Assembly: GCA_032622095.1 (NCBI GenBank)
Contig: CP136065.1
Coordinates: 246,015,474 to 246,079,473 of the forward strand
Length of the DNA stretch: 64,000 nucleotides
DNA from: Siphonodentalium dalli
Taxonomy: Eukaryota; Mollusca; Scaphopoda; Gadilida; Siphonodentaliidae
Direction of reading: 5' to 3'
Under the pieces are notes generated by a model. The model saw only the letters and a program-made list of their open reading frames with translations. It was not told where the DNA came from and made no database searches. Positions 11,041 through 23,593 of the stretch are shown piece after piece. A program made the position numbers and the translations under genes. Position 1 is the stretch's first letter. The number at the start of each line of letters is the position of its first letter.

Positions 11041-11729
11041 AAAAGATAATTAAACCCTTTCTATACTAAAGCATCATTGATGATTCGTTGTCCCATATGA
11101 AATGTTTTGATAATAAGTTAACCCTCTCTATACTAAAGCATCATTGATGATTCGTTATCCCATATGAAATGTTCAGATAATAAGCTAACGCTATCTATAC
11201 ATGTACTAAGTCTAAAGCATCATTGATGATTAGTTATCCCATATGAAATGTTCTAATAATAAGTTTAACCCTTTCTATACTAAAGCATCGTTGATGAGTA
11301 GTTATCCCATATGAAATGTTCAGATAATAAGTTAACCCTCTCTATACTAAAGCATCATTGATGATTCGTTTTCCCATATGAAATGTTAGATAATAAGTTA
11401 ACCCTCCCTGTACTAAAGAATCATTGGTGAGTAGTTATCCCATATTAATTGTTCAGATAATAAGTTTAACACTCTCTATACTAAAGCATCATTGATGAGT
11501 AGTTAACCCATATGAAATGTTAGATAATAAGTTTAACCCTCTCTATACTAAAGCATCATTGATGATTCGTTATCCCATATGAAATGTTAGATAATAAGTT
11601 AACCCTCCCTGTACTAAAGAATCATTGGTGAGTAGTTATCCCATATTAATTGTTCAGATAATAAGTTTAACCCTTTCTATACTAAAGCATCGTTGATGAG
11701 TAGTTATCCCATATGAAATGTTCAGATAT

Positions 11730-12065
11730 AGAGGATCTCACATGAGTTTCTATTTTATACGGAATTTATCAACCGAGTTCACTAAATTCGATTTGAGCCG
11801 AGGTTTACCGAGGCTCAAATAGAATTTAGAGGACGAGGTTGATAAATTACGTATAAAATAGGACGAGTGTGAGATACCTTTTATCACATGATCAAATAAA
11901 CCCGAAGCAACGCGAAATATTCATCGAAAACAACAAGCATAATAAAACTACAGCGATCGCAAGTGATTTGAAGAACGCCGTGACGTCATCGCACGCGCTG
12001 ATATTAAACGTGTCTATTACCGATAATTATGAAACTGCTTTTATGGCCAAATTATGTGATAAAAT
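11730..12065. mobile_element. Insertion in satellite with inverted repeats
   Basis: CTCACATGAGTTTCTATTTT pairs with AAAATAGGACGAGTGTGAG, and inside them GAATTTATCAACC pairs with GGTTGATAAATT. A further stretch to 12065 is flanked by TTTTATCACATGATC and ATTATGTGATAAAA. It is probably one or two small DNA elements of unknown family. Confidence 0.5.
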
Positions 12066-12373
12066 AAGTTTAACCCTCTCTACACAAAAGCATCATTGAT
12101 GATTCGTTATCCCATATGAAATGTTAGATAATAAGTTAACCCTCTCTGTACTAAAGCATCATTGGTGAGTAGTTATCCCATATTAAATGTTCAGATAATA
12201 AGTTTAACCCTTTCTATACTAAAGCATCGTTGATGAGTAGTTATCCCATATGAAATGTTCAGACAGTAAGTTTAACCCTCTCTACACAAAAGCATCATTG
12301 ATGATTCGTTATCCAATATGAAATGTTCAGATAATAAGTTAAACAAATGACATTACCCTCGATAAATAATAAG

Positions 12374-12687
12374 TTAAAGTGATATGAAATTGAGAATAAT
12401 CGTGCTCAAAGTTGTTAGTTGTCATGAATATTAATCCAAATTGACTCTGTCATTCTGATATATTAATTAATTGTAATGACTCTCGGTGGCAAAATCAATT
12501 GTGTTAGATTATCGCCGATAGTTGAGTCCCGAATTGAGATGTAAATATTTACAGTTGGGCATAATTCAGATGATGTTTTCTATGGAGTGGTATGGTCCAT
12601 TTCTTTGAACTTTTCGGAGATGTTAGTAGAATGGTACATTCCCCATGTTGGCATAGCACCTGAGTATTAACATATCAATGTCTTTAA
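12374..12687 (+). repeat. TTAA-ended 375-bp-family repeat inside satellite
   Basis: It matches the 3452 copy in order and text (ACTCTCGGTGGC, TATCGCCGATAG, TATGGAGTGGTATGG) and is slightly shortened. TTAAAGTG starts it and GTCTTTAA ends it, joining directly to CCCTCTCTATAC of the array. Confidence 0.7.
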
Positions 12688-13955
12688 CCCTCTCTATACT
12701 AAAGCATTATTGATGATTCGTTATCCCATATGAAATGTTAGATAATAAGTTAACGCTCTCTATACATGTACTAAAGCATCATTGATGATTCGTTATCCAA
12801 TATGAAATGTTCCGATAATAAGTTAACACTCTCTATACATGTACTAAAGCATCATTGATGATTCGTTATCCCATATGAAATGTTCCGATAATAAGTTAAC
12901 ACTCTCTATACATGTACTAAAGCATCATTGATGATTCGTTATCCCATATGAAATGTTCAGATAATAAGTTAACCCTCTCTATACTAAAGCATCATTGATG
13001 ATTCGTTATCCAATATGAAATGTTCCGATAATAAGTTAACACTCTCTATACATGTACTAAAGCATCATTGATGATTCGTTATCCCATATGAAATGTTCAG
13101 ATAATAAGTTAACGCTCTCTATACATGTACGAAAGCATCATTGATGATTCGTTGTCCCATATGAAATGTTCCGATAATAAGTTAACACTCTCTATACATG
13201 TGCTAAAGCATCATTGATGATTCGTTATCCCATATGAAATGTTCCGATAATAAGTTAACACTCTCTATACATGTACTAAAGCATCATTGATGATTCGTTA
13301 TCCCATATGAAATGTTCAGATAATAAGTTAACGCTCTCTATACATGTACTAAAGCATCATTGATGATTCGTTATCCCATATGAAATGTTCTAATAATAAG
13401 TTAACCCTCTCTATACTAAAGCATCGTTGATGAGTAGTTATCCCATATGAAATGTTCAGATAGTAAGTTTAACCCTCTCTACACAAAAGTGTCATTGATG
13501 ATTCGTTATCCCATATGAAATGTTCAGATAATAAGTTTATCCCTGTCTATACTAAAGCATCATTGATGAGTAGTTATCCCATAGGAAATGTTCTGATAAT
13601 AAGTTAACCCTCTCTATACTAAAGCATCATTGATGATTCGTTATCCCATATGAAATGTTCAGATAATAAGTTAACGCTCTCTATACATGTACTAAAGCAT
13701 CATTGATGATTCGTTATCCCATATGAAATGTTCAGATAATAAGTTAACGCTCTCTATACATGTACTAAAGCATCATTGATGAGTAGTTATCCCATAGGAA
13801 ATGTTCAGATAATAATTTAACCCTTTCTATACTAAAGCATCATTGATGATTCGTTATCCAATATGAAATGTTCAGATAATAAGTTTAACCCTCTCTATAC
13901 AAAAGCATCATTGATGATATATGAGTAGTTATCCCAGGAAATGTTCAGATAATAA

Positions 13956-14283
13956 GTTAAACAAATGACATTACCCTCGATAAATAGGACTCTTTCTGGA
14001 CTTTTATTTATCTGTTGTCTGCTTACATTACCTGTATATTCCTACAAATTAATAATAGACCATTCCGATGTACACTTTTTAATTGAGTGGGAGAATCCAT
14101 TTAGTATAAATGGGTTATTTGAGAATATAAGTAGCGAGGATAGTGTATACCAAAGTTCTATAGAAAGAGAACAGGGCGCTACAAAGAATCAATTTTGAAA
14201 TAGTATTAAAATCACCATATATGGCATATTTTGGTAAGTCGAAAAACATCTAGGCAATTTATACCCCTTCGTTATGCCGGGTA
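13956..14283 (+). other. Right flank of satellite; unassigned small ORF
   Basis: AAACAAATGACATTACCCTC here also occurs at 12344 inside the array. A 77-codon ORF (13965-14198) has a hydrophobic segment near residues 10-26 but no recognised family. It is not called as a gene. Confidence 0.3.
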
Positions 14284-14360
14284 CAGCAATGCCCTAAATA
14301 ATCGACTCCTTAACCACAGCAGAATTATGGGTAATTTTTCAGGATTTAGTCGGAAATATG
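14284..14360 (+). mobile_element. Fragment of mariner-like foldback MITE
   Basis: Left arm only, from CAGCAATGCCCTAAATAATC to GGAAATATG, joined directly to a TTAA-type element. Confidence 0.6.
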
Positions 14361-14361
14361 C

Positions 14362-14765
14362 CTAACCCCTTTAAATTACCAAGTAAGCAATATTTTAGGA
14401 TAAACGGCCAAATAAAGCTGCAACAGCCTAAATTATCTTGGGTCTGTCTCAATAAAACCATACAAATATAGATATCATTGGAACCGGCTCCTTGACCACA
14501 TTGTGAAAGTTACAGTTATGCCCTGTGCCAATGCATTCTCTTATATATGCGAGTCGACCATAGGTCACCTCGCATATATAAGAGAATGCATTGGCCCAAA
14601 TTTTTTTTTTTTTTTTTCCATTTTTTCTTACATTCTTTAACAATTTTATAATTTTTAATGTGTTAAGCCAATGCATTCTCTTATATATGCGAGGCGACCT
14701 ATGGTCGACTCGCATATATAAGAGAATGCATTGGCACAGGGCCGTTCTGTTGGGTAAAGGGTTAA
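14362..14765. mobile_element. TTAA-flanked MITE, subfamily CCCTTTACCC
   Basis: The left terminus is decayed (CTAACCCCTTTAAATTACC) and the right terminus intact (GTTGGGTAAAGGGTTAA). It has two hairpin cassettes around a poly-T spacer. Confidence 0.75.
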
Positions 14766-15630
14766 AATGCAAAGAATCGGAGCCCCAAATAGAGAACCAG
14801 AAAGATTTGCTTTATAGTTTTTTTTCTCAAATAATGCGAGTTATATTGATTTTTGTTGTTAGCATACCCCAGTGATGTTATGGGCTCCATATTTCCAAAG
14901 TTACGATGAAATTCTATGAGTATTAGTTTGGGAAAATTCTGTGGAAATGAAGAATTTACTTCACCAATTGACAAATACCGAGTAATTTCCCCAATAATAA
15001 TTAAATGAAATTCTGATGATAAACTGACCCGATTTTAGGACAAATAGTACAAACCTTCACTTGTGCAACCATTGTTCCTTCTTTTGGAATGATGAATGGA
15101 AAAACGCGTAGCAGAAAGATTGCTTTGATTATGATGATGTCACGAAAATGAGAAAAAATGAAAAGAATCAAAAACTTTACTTGGTAGAGAATGTAAATAA
15201 AACTCAGCAGAGAACCATATATCACGAGGTGTAGTTCACACACAGTGCTATAGCCGGGGACCCAACAAACCAAATTATGGTGACAAGGACCCATTCACCT
15301 GCAGTACAATATGATAATATGCTAAGCATTACTAAACAACTGCAGGCAAACCACATTTATAACAAGGCTGTCAGTTTTGTTTTGAAATTCTTTTCAAAAC
15401 AGTTTATATATATTGATACACATTCCCATCCCTAATATATATGGGAAATATCACATGTATAGTGTATTGAATCGGGATAATTTAATTCTCGAAAGTGGCA
15501 ACTCCAAACATGAACGCTCTTGGATACTATCCAAAAAACATTCCGGTTTTAAATGTCCATCCACCAGGGTTCATGCTGTAGGTGACCAAATTGGACAATA
15601 TTTTTTTTGAAAATGGCCAAAGAAAATTTC
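14766..15630. other. Unassigned sequence
   Basis: No repeat is recognised. A hydrophobic 97-codon minus-strand ORF (15001-15294) ends with PKEGTMVAQVK, next to a possible donor. No family is recognised, so it is not called. Confidence 0.3.
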
Positions 15631-15639
15631 ATTTGGCAT

Positions 15640-16062
15640 CAAGCCTGATTATAACGTGCCTGCCATTAGCAGAATGAGGTCCCGAATAGTGGGTAGCATC
15701 ACCAAATTCACCCTCTGGGGACCTCATTCTGCATGGTCTCATCTGCTATGGGAAACAGATTGAAGTTCCGAAATAGTGCATATTGTGATGTACACCCATT
15801 GGGAACCTCATTTATGCAATGTGTCGTCTGCCAATTTGGGGATATCGAAAAACTAAGCTAAAAAAGAAATAGAATCCTATGTGAAGAAGTTTCTATAGAA
15901 ATTTGATAATGAAGAAACTTTTCAGAGAAGATGAGGCCTAAGCAGAATGAGGTCCCCAGAGGTTGAATTTAGTGATGCTAGCCCGCTATGCGGGATAGCG
16001 TCACTAAATTCACCTCTGGGGACCTCATTCTGCAAATGACAGGCGCACTAAACTCAGGCTTG
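15640..16062. mobile_element. hAT-like MITE with perfect 8-bp target duplication
   Basis: CAAGCCTGATTATAACGTG and the matching end TCAGGCTTG are bounded by TTTGGCAT at 15632-15639 and 16063-16070. It has the same layout as the 1377-1832 element: hairpin, spacer with CCAATTTGGGGATATC, hairpin. Confidence 0.85.
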
Positions 16063-16142
16063 TTTGGCATAACTTTTTCAATGCAGTATAGTTGGCAATC
16101 ATCTCTCAAATTATCATCAGATCTCTATAAACGCTTAATTTG

Positions 16143-16517
16143 TTAAAGTGATGTGAAACACTCCGGTAGGGCAATCAAATAAAAAGGAGAATACTCTTGC
16201 TCAAAGTAATTATTTTTTACAAATATTATATCCAAATTAACAACACATGCCATCATTCTTATATATTAATTAAATGCAGTGAGTCTCTACGGTGAAATAA
16301 TTTTACTTAGTTTATTGCTGATAGTTGCATACGAATTGAGAAGTAAATATTTACAATTGAGCATAGTTCAGATGATATTTTCTATGGAGTGGTATGATCG
16401 AGTTGCTTGAGATTTTCGACGACGTTAGTAAAATGCTACATTTCTCCTGTTGGCATAGCACCTGAATACTAACTTATCAGTTTCACACCCCGAATAAGTC
16501 CACGATATGTCTTTTAA
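16143..16517 (+). repeat. TTAA-ended interspersed repeat, 375-bp family
   Basis: TTAAAGTGATGTGAAACACT opens it and TATGTCTTTTAA closes it. It is close to full length compared with the 3452 copy. Confidence 0.7.
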
Positions 16518-16626
16518 CAGATAATAAGCAGTTACTCACCTGTGTATGAATAACAATTAATCAAAAGTCATAGATGCTTACTTATCAAAACAATGATGAT
16601 TAGCTGCTGGAACAGTGTACTCTCTC

Positions 16627-16867
16627 TTAACACTTTGAGTGCCAGGTCGATTTTTGTATCAACCCATATACCCTGTGCCAATGCATTCTCTTATATATGC
16701 GAGTCGACCATAGGTCGCCTCGCATATATAGTAGAATGCATTGGCCTAACAATTATTATTATGATTTTTTTTTTTACAATTTCAATAATTTATTCTTATA
16801 TTCTTTAACAGACTTATATTGTAGGTTCAGGGCCGATGAGATCGGCACCTGGCACTCAAAGGGTTAA
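16627..16867 (+). mobile_element. TTAA-flanked MITE, subfamily CCCTTTGAGTGCC
   Basis: TTAACACTTTGAGTGCCAGG and CCTGGCACTCAAAGGGTTAA termini, a single hairpin cassette and the subterminal GGCCGATGAGATCGGC palindrome. Confidence 0.85.
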
Positions 16868-17478
16868 TCAATGGACAATACTTTATGCTTTATGGTTTCA
16901 AAATAGAACAATGGAGGCGATTCAGAGCTCATATATGTTGATATACATTACCGAATAGACCTATTTCAGTTTTTGCAGTTCCCAGTCGTGCATATTTCCA
17001 TCATCAATTTTGTCCAACTCAAAATTTATTAGTTATTTTTGTGCGGGTTTCTTTATATTTTGGTTATAGTTTCAGTTTTCTTGATATCATATTGTGGTTT
17101 TACAATTTGGCCGAAGTTTCTGAAAAATGGCAGCATAATATAAGAAACGGGCAAAAAAAATTTCAAACCCTATCATCAACTATCCCTAATTTCAAGCAGA
17201 ATTTGAATTAAAAAAAAACACTGATTTTCTTCAAAATTTACTCAGCTAGATTAATTTTTTTTAAAAGCGCACAATCGGTTTACTTGCATGTATATAATTG
17301 GTGACATCACAAAATCAAATTTATATACACCCTGTGGTCGTCATGGCAGATACGATAACTTAGCCTGGAACATCAATTCTAGCGTATTGGGAATCAAGCT
17401 AGGTTCGCACCACCAGATGGCTAGACAGATTGATGTATCAGGATTGAATCCAAGAATATTCCTGTTTTGAGTTGCCAC
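16868..17478. other. Unassigned AT-rich sequence
   Basis: Nothing recognisable. Two short overlapping ORFs at 17288-17595 run into the next hairpin and are discarded. Confidence 0.4.
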
Positions 17479-18340
17479 CAAGCCTGAGTTTAGTGTGCCT
17501 GTCATTTGCAGAATGAGGTCTACAGAGGGTGAATTCAGTGATGCTATCCCGCATACCGGGCTAGCAGCACTAAATTCACCCTCTGCGGACCTCATTCTGC
17601 TTAGGCCTCATCATTCTTTATTATTTCTTTATTATCAAATTTCTATAGAAACATAGATTCTATTTCTTTTTTAATTTAGTTTTTCTATATCTCCAAATTG
17701 GCAGACGACACATTGCATAATCAAGGTTCCCTGTGGGTGTACATCACAATATTCACCATTTGGGAACTTCTATCTGAGTCTATGTCCCCATAGCAGATGA
17801 GTCCATGCAGAATGAGGTTCCCAAAAGGTGAATTTAGTGATGTTACCCCACACAGCAGGTTAGCAATTTAGCATACCAAATTCCCCATCTGGAGACCTCA
17901 CTCTGCTTAGGCCTCATCTTCTGGGAAGTATCTTTAGTCTCATATTAACATTGTTTTCAAGTTAGTTACTCAGTGAGAGGTTTCTGATGAATGGCAACAA
18001 GACTAAATCCTGAAAAGTTACCCATAATTCTGCCGTGGTTAAGGAGTCGATTATTTAGGGCATTACATGTACTTTTTCCCTTCTGTTCAGTTTCTATATC
18101 CTGTAATATTCGGAAGATAAAAATAATCGTGGTGACTATGGGTGAACATCACTAACTCCAACTGGGGAACTTCAATCTGATCCTAGGTCTCCCATATATA
18201 GCAGTTGAGGCCTCAGCAGAATGAGGTCCCAAGAGGGTGAATTTAGTGATGCAAGCCCGCTGTGTGGGATAGTGTCACTAAATTAACCCTCTTTGGACCT
18301 CATTCTGCAAATGAAAGACACACTATTCCAAGGCAAGAAT
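17479..18340. mobile_element. Decayed composite of hAT-like hairpin elements
   Basis: CAAGCCTGAGTTTAGTG starts a normal left end with hairpin and spacer. Further hairpins follow near 17810-17910 and 18200-18315, and the right edge has the other terminus type (CACACTATTCCAAGG). No matching target duplication is visible, so at least two copies are probably fused. Confidence 0.55.
17975..18068 (-). mobile_element. Half of a mariner-like foldback MITE
   Basis: Right arm from TGATGAATGGCAACAAG to GATTATTTAGGGCATTAC, lying within the decayed hAT-like composite. Confidence 0.6.
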
Positions 18341-19239
18341 AGTTCATAGTGACAGTATAGATCGGAGACAGGCAATCAAGCGAAATTATAATTGGTAATA
18401 CAAGACAACAGCAGGACGGTGGGGATGATATCGCTAACACAATTTCCAGACGGAATGACTATCGGTATATATCTGTCTCGATCATGTCAAAACTGGAGAG
18501 AATATACTTAGAAATCAATGCAATAAAGTTCAATACAATAGCTGTTGCCCACATTAATAATTGAGGGATCATTTGTGGTTTTGAATTTGGGCACCCCTTT
18601 CGGCTACATGTATGTAGAGTCTGGCACCTTAAAGAAATATTGTAGAGTTATTTCATTGAATGAAATCAATCATTTAGTATACAAACACTATCCCCATAAG
18701 AAGAACATAACAACGAACTAAGATTGTCGAAAATTCCAACCACATCGACTACCATTTCAGAGAACACAACGGTTGAACTACGCACAGATCTGTAAATATT
18801 TATACTACTTTTAATATGCGGGACGATTTATTGGTCATAAACATTATGGCAATGATTGCGCCAGTAAGGGTCACTGTGTGAAATTCATTTGTAACAGTGA
18901 CACTATTTTCTGACTATTTGGACACTGATTTGGATATCGAATATATGAAAATAACTTATTTTGGCATGATTATTTATTATTCCGTTCGGAACACCTCGAC
19001 AGAGTGTTTAACATCATTTTAAAGATATATAATCTAATTAAATTACCCTAATTTACTACATTACATTACATTGCATTTCTTTGGCTTTGGGTGTAAAAAT
19101 TATTTGATTCAATTTGAGGGACCTACCCATCAAAGCTCAGAGTTATTAGATATCAATTTTTTAAATCTGTTATTTTTCACCACCAGGAATATTTGGCAGC
19201 ATGGCAAAAATCAGCTGACTTCTTACAAATATAGTACAG
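18341..19239. other. Mostly unassigned; diverged repeat at 18640-18860
   Basis: The subregion GAACTACGCACAGATCTGTAA...GTCACTGTG resembles a reversed, diverged copy of the 375-bp TTAA-ended family. The rest is unassigned. Confidence 0.35.
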
Positions 19240-19448
19240 GCATGTGCGCAAGGTCACTGCTCGATGGACGATCGGTGACCAGTGATTATAACAACATGGT
19301 AATTATAATGAAAATGAGTTTATGACTTGAGTCAAAAATTCATTTTCATATAAATTACCATGTTTTTTTGTATCGTTCATAGAGCATGCGAGTGTATAAA
19401 AGCAGATAGTCCCATAAATGGCTGGTTTTAGTGTATAGTCCACCTTTA
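19240..19448. repeat. Diverged copy of the TTAAAGGGGTACTG foldback family
   Basis: ATGGTAATTATAATGAAAAT...ATTTTCATATAAATTACCAT is an inner palindrome matching the centre of the 53587 element. The right end ...CCCATAAATGGCTGG also matches. The left arm is replaced. Confidence 0.5.
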
Positions 19449-19693
19449 AATCAGAAGTAATAGTAATTTAGGGATGTCGAATCAGATTATGCACATTTAA
19501 TGAGTGTGTATTTAGTTTTCCCATTTTCCAGAGATAACGAATGAGTAAATTTTGACCGAAACTATAAAAATGTTCGACTCTTATCTGAGAGCCATAACTG
19601 TGCAAAGAATGAATGGATGAGCCCATTCCATGTTGATATCGATCCCTCTCCCCCTCCCCCTCCCCCCATACATAGATCATCACAATCGTACTA

Positions 19694-19906
19694 CAGTAAT
19701 ACCCTAAGTAATCGACTCCTTAACCACAGCAGAATTATGGGTAACTTTTCAGGATTTAGTCAGAAATATGGCATGTTGCCATTCATCGGAAAGCTCTCTG
19801 GGAGAGCTTTCCAATGAATGGGAACAAGCCATATTTCCGACAAAATCCTGAAAAGTTACCCATAATTCTGCTGTGGTTAAGGAGTCGATTACTTATAGCA
19901 TTACTG
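19694..19906. mobile_element. Mariner-like foldback MITE, complete
   Basis: It runs from CAGTAATACCCTAAGTAATC to ACTTATAGCATTACTG, with TA on each side. The arms are about 100 bp and meet at AGCTCTCTGGGAGAGCT. Confidence 0.85.
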
Positions 19907-20525
19907 TAGATCATCAATATCGGACTATGAAGACTGAAATGGAGAGCTCAAAGGATGTGAACAGATGGACAGAATCCATTTCTAAATCTCCAGTTAACCC
20001 TTAGTTTGTGGGGGATAAATTTTCCCCAAAGTTAGGGGCATCGCACCCTGTCTCCATGCGCCTTTTATGAATCCATTGATAGCTCCCCCGAAGTCGGCAT
20101 CCTCTCACAGGATTTCCGGTAAACCGAGAAACGATTATGGTAGAGATTGGATTCCACGATTTCTACAACCGAAAAGCTAAAATTATGCAACGCGAATGTA
20201 CACTGATCCTAATTAGTGGTAATTAATTACCACAGATCAAACAGGTGTGGTAGCTACCTGCATACCTACCACAGTCGTTAGGGATTATCTCGTTATAGAG
20301 TCTATGATCTGAGAAAATTGCATCGACTGTTCTAATAATAGAAAGTCAACACTAATCTTCGAAGAAATGCACAAATCACACCTCAGGTTCAGTGTGTTGG
20401 GTGTAATAAATTCTAATATTAGACCGGGACCACAAATCCCGACAGAAATGCACAAATCACACCTGAGCTGTACTACATAACAGACAGACATCACTAATCT
20501 TCACATAAATGCTCCATCACGCCTA

Positions 20526-20737
20526 CAGTAATGCCCTAAGTAATCGACTCTTTAACTACAGCAGAATTATGGGTAACCTTTCAGGATTTAGTCGGAAATA
20601 TGGCTTGTTGCATTCATCGTAATGCTCTCGGGGAGAGCTTTCCGATGAATGGCAACAAGCCATATTTCAGACTAAATCCTGAAAATTTACCCATAATTCT
20701 GCTGTAGTTAAAGAGTCGATTACTTAGAGCATTACTG
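20526..20737. mobile_element. Mariner-like foldback MITE, complete
   Basis: CAGTAATGCCC...GAGCATTACTG flanked by TA. The centre is GCTCTCGGGGAGAGC, and the arms differ at only a few positions. Confidence 0.85.
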
Positions 20738-20892
20738 TACATGATGCTAATGCTCCCTCGAGCTCTACTTTCATGATCGCGGATCAGTTGCCTACCAAGA
20801 ATTCTTAGGCTGAATTTACTAAGTGGGGTTGATCCTTTAAACACATATAGTATAACGAGAATAACCTTTTCATAGGATGTACCTTGTCTATA

Positions 20893-22018
20893 AGTAACCT
20901 ATCAATCCTTGATATAGTTGTGTCTGACATTTGCAGAATGAGGTCCCCAGAGGGTGAATTTAGTGAATCTATCTCGCACAGAGGGCTAGCATCACCCATG
21001 TACATGTAGCCTATCAATCCTTGATATAGATGTGTCTGACATTTGCAGAATGAGGTCCCTAGAGGGTGATTATAGTGATGCTATCTCATACAGTGGGCTA
21101 GCATCACCCATGTACATGTAGCCTATCAATCCTTGATATAGATGTGTCTGACATTTGCAGAATGAGGTCCCTAGAGGGTGATTATAGTGATGCTATCTCA
21201 TACAGTGGGCTAGCATCACCCATGTACATGTAGCCTATCAATCCTCGATATACATGTAGATGTGTCTGACATTTGCAGAATGAGGTCCCTAGAGGGTGAT
21301 TATAGTGATGCTATCTCATACAGTGGGCTAGCATCACCCATGTACATGTAGCCTATCAATCCTTGATATAGATGTGTCTGACATTTGCAGAATGAGGTCC
21401 CTAGAGGGTGATTATAGTGATGCTATCTCATACAGTGGGCTAGCATCACCCATGTACATGTAGCCTATCAATCCTTGATATAGATGTGTCTGACATTTGC
21501 AGAATGAGGTCCCTAGAGGGTGATTATAGTGATGCTATCTCATACAGTGGGCTAGCATCACCCATGTACATGTAGCCTATCAATCCTTGATATAGATGTG
21601 TCTGACATTTGCAGAATGAGGTCCCTAGAGGGTGATTATAGTGATGCTATCTCATACAGTGGGCTAGCATCACCCATGTACATGTAGCCTATCAATCCTT
21701 GATATAGATGTGTCTGACATTTGCAGAATGAGGTCCCTAGAGGGTGATTATAGTGATGCTATCTCATACAGTGGGCTAGCATCACCCATGTACATGTAGC
21801 CTATCAATCCTTGATATAGATGTGTCTGACATTTGCAGAATGAGGTCCCTAGAGGGTGATTATAGTGATGCTATCTCATACAGTGGGCTAGCATCACCCA
21901 TGTACATGTAGCCTATCAATCCTTGATATAGATGTGTCTGACATTTGCAGAATGAGGTCCCTAGAGGGTGATTATAGTGATGCTATCTCATACAGTGGGC
22001 TAGCATCACCCATTTCAC
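20893..22018 (+). repeat. 112-bp tandem array, 10 units, derived from an hAT-like hairpin
   Basis: CCTATCAATCC starts at 20898, 21010, 21122, 21234, 21352, 21464, 21576, 21688, 21800 and 21912. The period is 112 bp, with one unit longer by 6 bp. Each unit holds GACATTTGCAGAATGAGGTC plus half of the hAT-like hairpin, and junctions read CACCCATGTACATGTAG. The right edge rejoins a normal element arm (TTCACCCTCTGGGGA). Confidence 0.95.
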
Positions 22019-22099
22019 CCTCTGGGGATATCATTCTGCTAAGGCCTCGACTGCTATATGGGAGACCTAGGATCAGATTGAAGTTACCCAGTTGAAGAC

Positions 22100-22600
22100 C
22101 CCCAATTCCTAACTCCCACAATGCAATTTTAAAACAGCCAAATTCACCATCTCCAGCGAGGGCTATAATGCTGAATAAATCTGCATTTTATAAGTAATTG
22201 GAGGCATCATGTAACATTGAGTTCGAAATTACAAACGCAATATAATCTCTTGGACGTCCTAATTTTTGTCACAGCGGAACCTTTTTTTTTATTGATTTTA
22301 GATTGTATTAGTGAGGCTAAGTAATTAGTAGGATTGTTGGACCTCTGGCTCAGCCATAATAAATAGACTCATCTGTCCTAGTTACAAATAGATTGGTTAA
22401 AGATTAACTGTTATATAGTCTGGTCTTCCCAAAATCCCTATGGAATATAATAAGCCTGGTTTATTTGTAACGATCTGGAACATTTCAGCGGATTTGAGAA
22501 TCTAAGGATGTTATCCACATTAATGAAGACATACATGTATTTAGGGCTTCAGACTAATGATTTTTTTATTGAAAAAATACTACAATGAAAACAGGGAAAC
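22100..22600. other. Unassigned sequence
   Basis: No gene or repeat copy is recognised. Confidence 0.4.
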
Positions 22601-23200
22601 GGTCAAGTTCGTAGCTATGATACGAACAGGCATGTTCGCATTGGGCAAGACCAACAACAAGAGGTGTGCACTCGGGTGCTAGCATACCCCCACTGTGGCA
22701 AATTCAACCCGCATTATCCGTAAACCCTAACTTGATAGCATCCACACAAAAAAAATCCCCAAATTTTCTAAGTCAAAATAAGTCGAAAATGAAGTGTAAT
22801 ATTAGGAAAAACAGTCCGAGCCAACCCTGACCCGCATCATGTAGAGAGGGTGTTGTGAGAAGCATGTATACCAAAAATGATTGAACTCGGTTCATATTTG
22901 TTAAAGTTATTAAGTCGGACAGAATTTTCTAAGTCAAAATAAGTTGAAAAGGAAGGCGTTTAAAAAAAGAAAGTCGGACCACACCGCAATTAGCATCATG
23001 CGGAGCGGCGGTCCTAAGGAGATTGCATACAAAAAATTATTGAAATCGGTTCATATCTGTTCGAGTTATGAGGTTGGACGGACAGACACACGGAGGGAGA
23101 AAGTGTGACGGACGGACGGACGGACGGCTCGACAGACGGACGGACAGAAGCAGTCAATCCAGTATACCCCCCATTTTCTTCGAAAGTGGGGGTATAATAA
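22600..23200 (-). repeat. Ancient dispersed repeat with GACG microsatellite
   Basis: It is bounded by TGCTAGCATACCCCCACT and AGTGGGGGTATAATAATCC. Two diverged internal copies read GAATCGGTTCATATCTGTT and GAACTCGGTTCATATTTGTT. A (GGAC)n run lies near 23110-23150. The 113-codon minus ORF reads through it and is rejected. Confidence 0.5.
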
Positions 23201-23593
23201 TCCAAATGTTGTGGTGGTACATGTAAGTATGATTCTTTTGTAAAATTGGGACTTGCGTCGAAATCTAAAAAAAAAAGATTTTTTTTTGACATTCTCACTA
23301 ATAATGTGGTTTTCATTCTATGGTTTCTGTAATTCCCTGATATCATGCTTACCATGTGGTATTCATTCTATGGTTTGTGTAATTCCCTGATATCATGCTT
23401 ACCATGTTTTATCATGTTCACAGATAAACTTGTATTCTATAAATTTGTAATTGTATTTCATCTTCTGCTTGTGGCATATGGTGGGTAGTGACATTGTAAT
23501 TGTAATCATCGAAAATGGGCCATAATCAGCTGTTTTAATATTTAATCCAGAGCAGCATCACCAGGGATGTAGCTATGGGGGTGGCGGGGGATA

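Larger units (their letters stand above)
11045..13955 (+). repeat. 67/73-bp satellite array
   Basis: The basic unit runs CCCTCTCTATACTAAAGCAT, CATTGATGATTCGTTATCCC, ATATGAAATG, TTCAGATAATAAGTTAA. A longer variant has ACATGT inserted after CTAT. Dozens of units are interrupted by two insertions (about 11730-12065 and 12374-12687). The unit contains the short palindrome ATCATTGATGAT. Confidence 0.95.

Noticed and set aside
14449..14875. Recurrent predicted peptides with [20 protein letters not shown] or [20 protein letters not shown]
   Set aside because: They look like a conserved family but are translations of the two strands of the TTAA-element hairpin cassette. They recur wherever the cassette does and have no consistent gene context.
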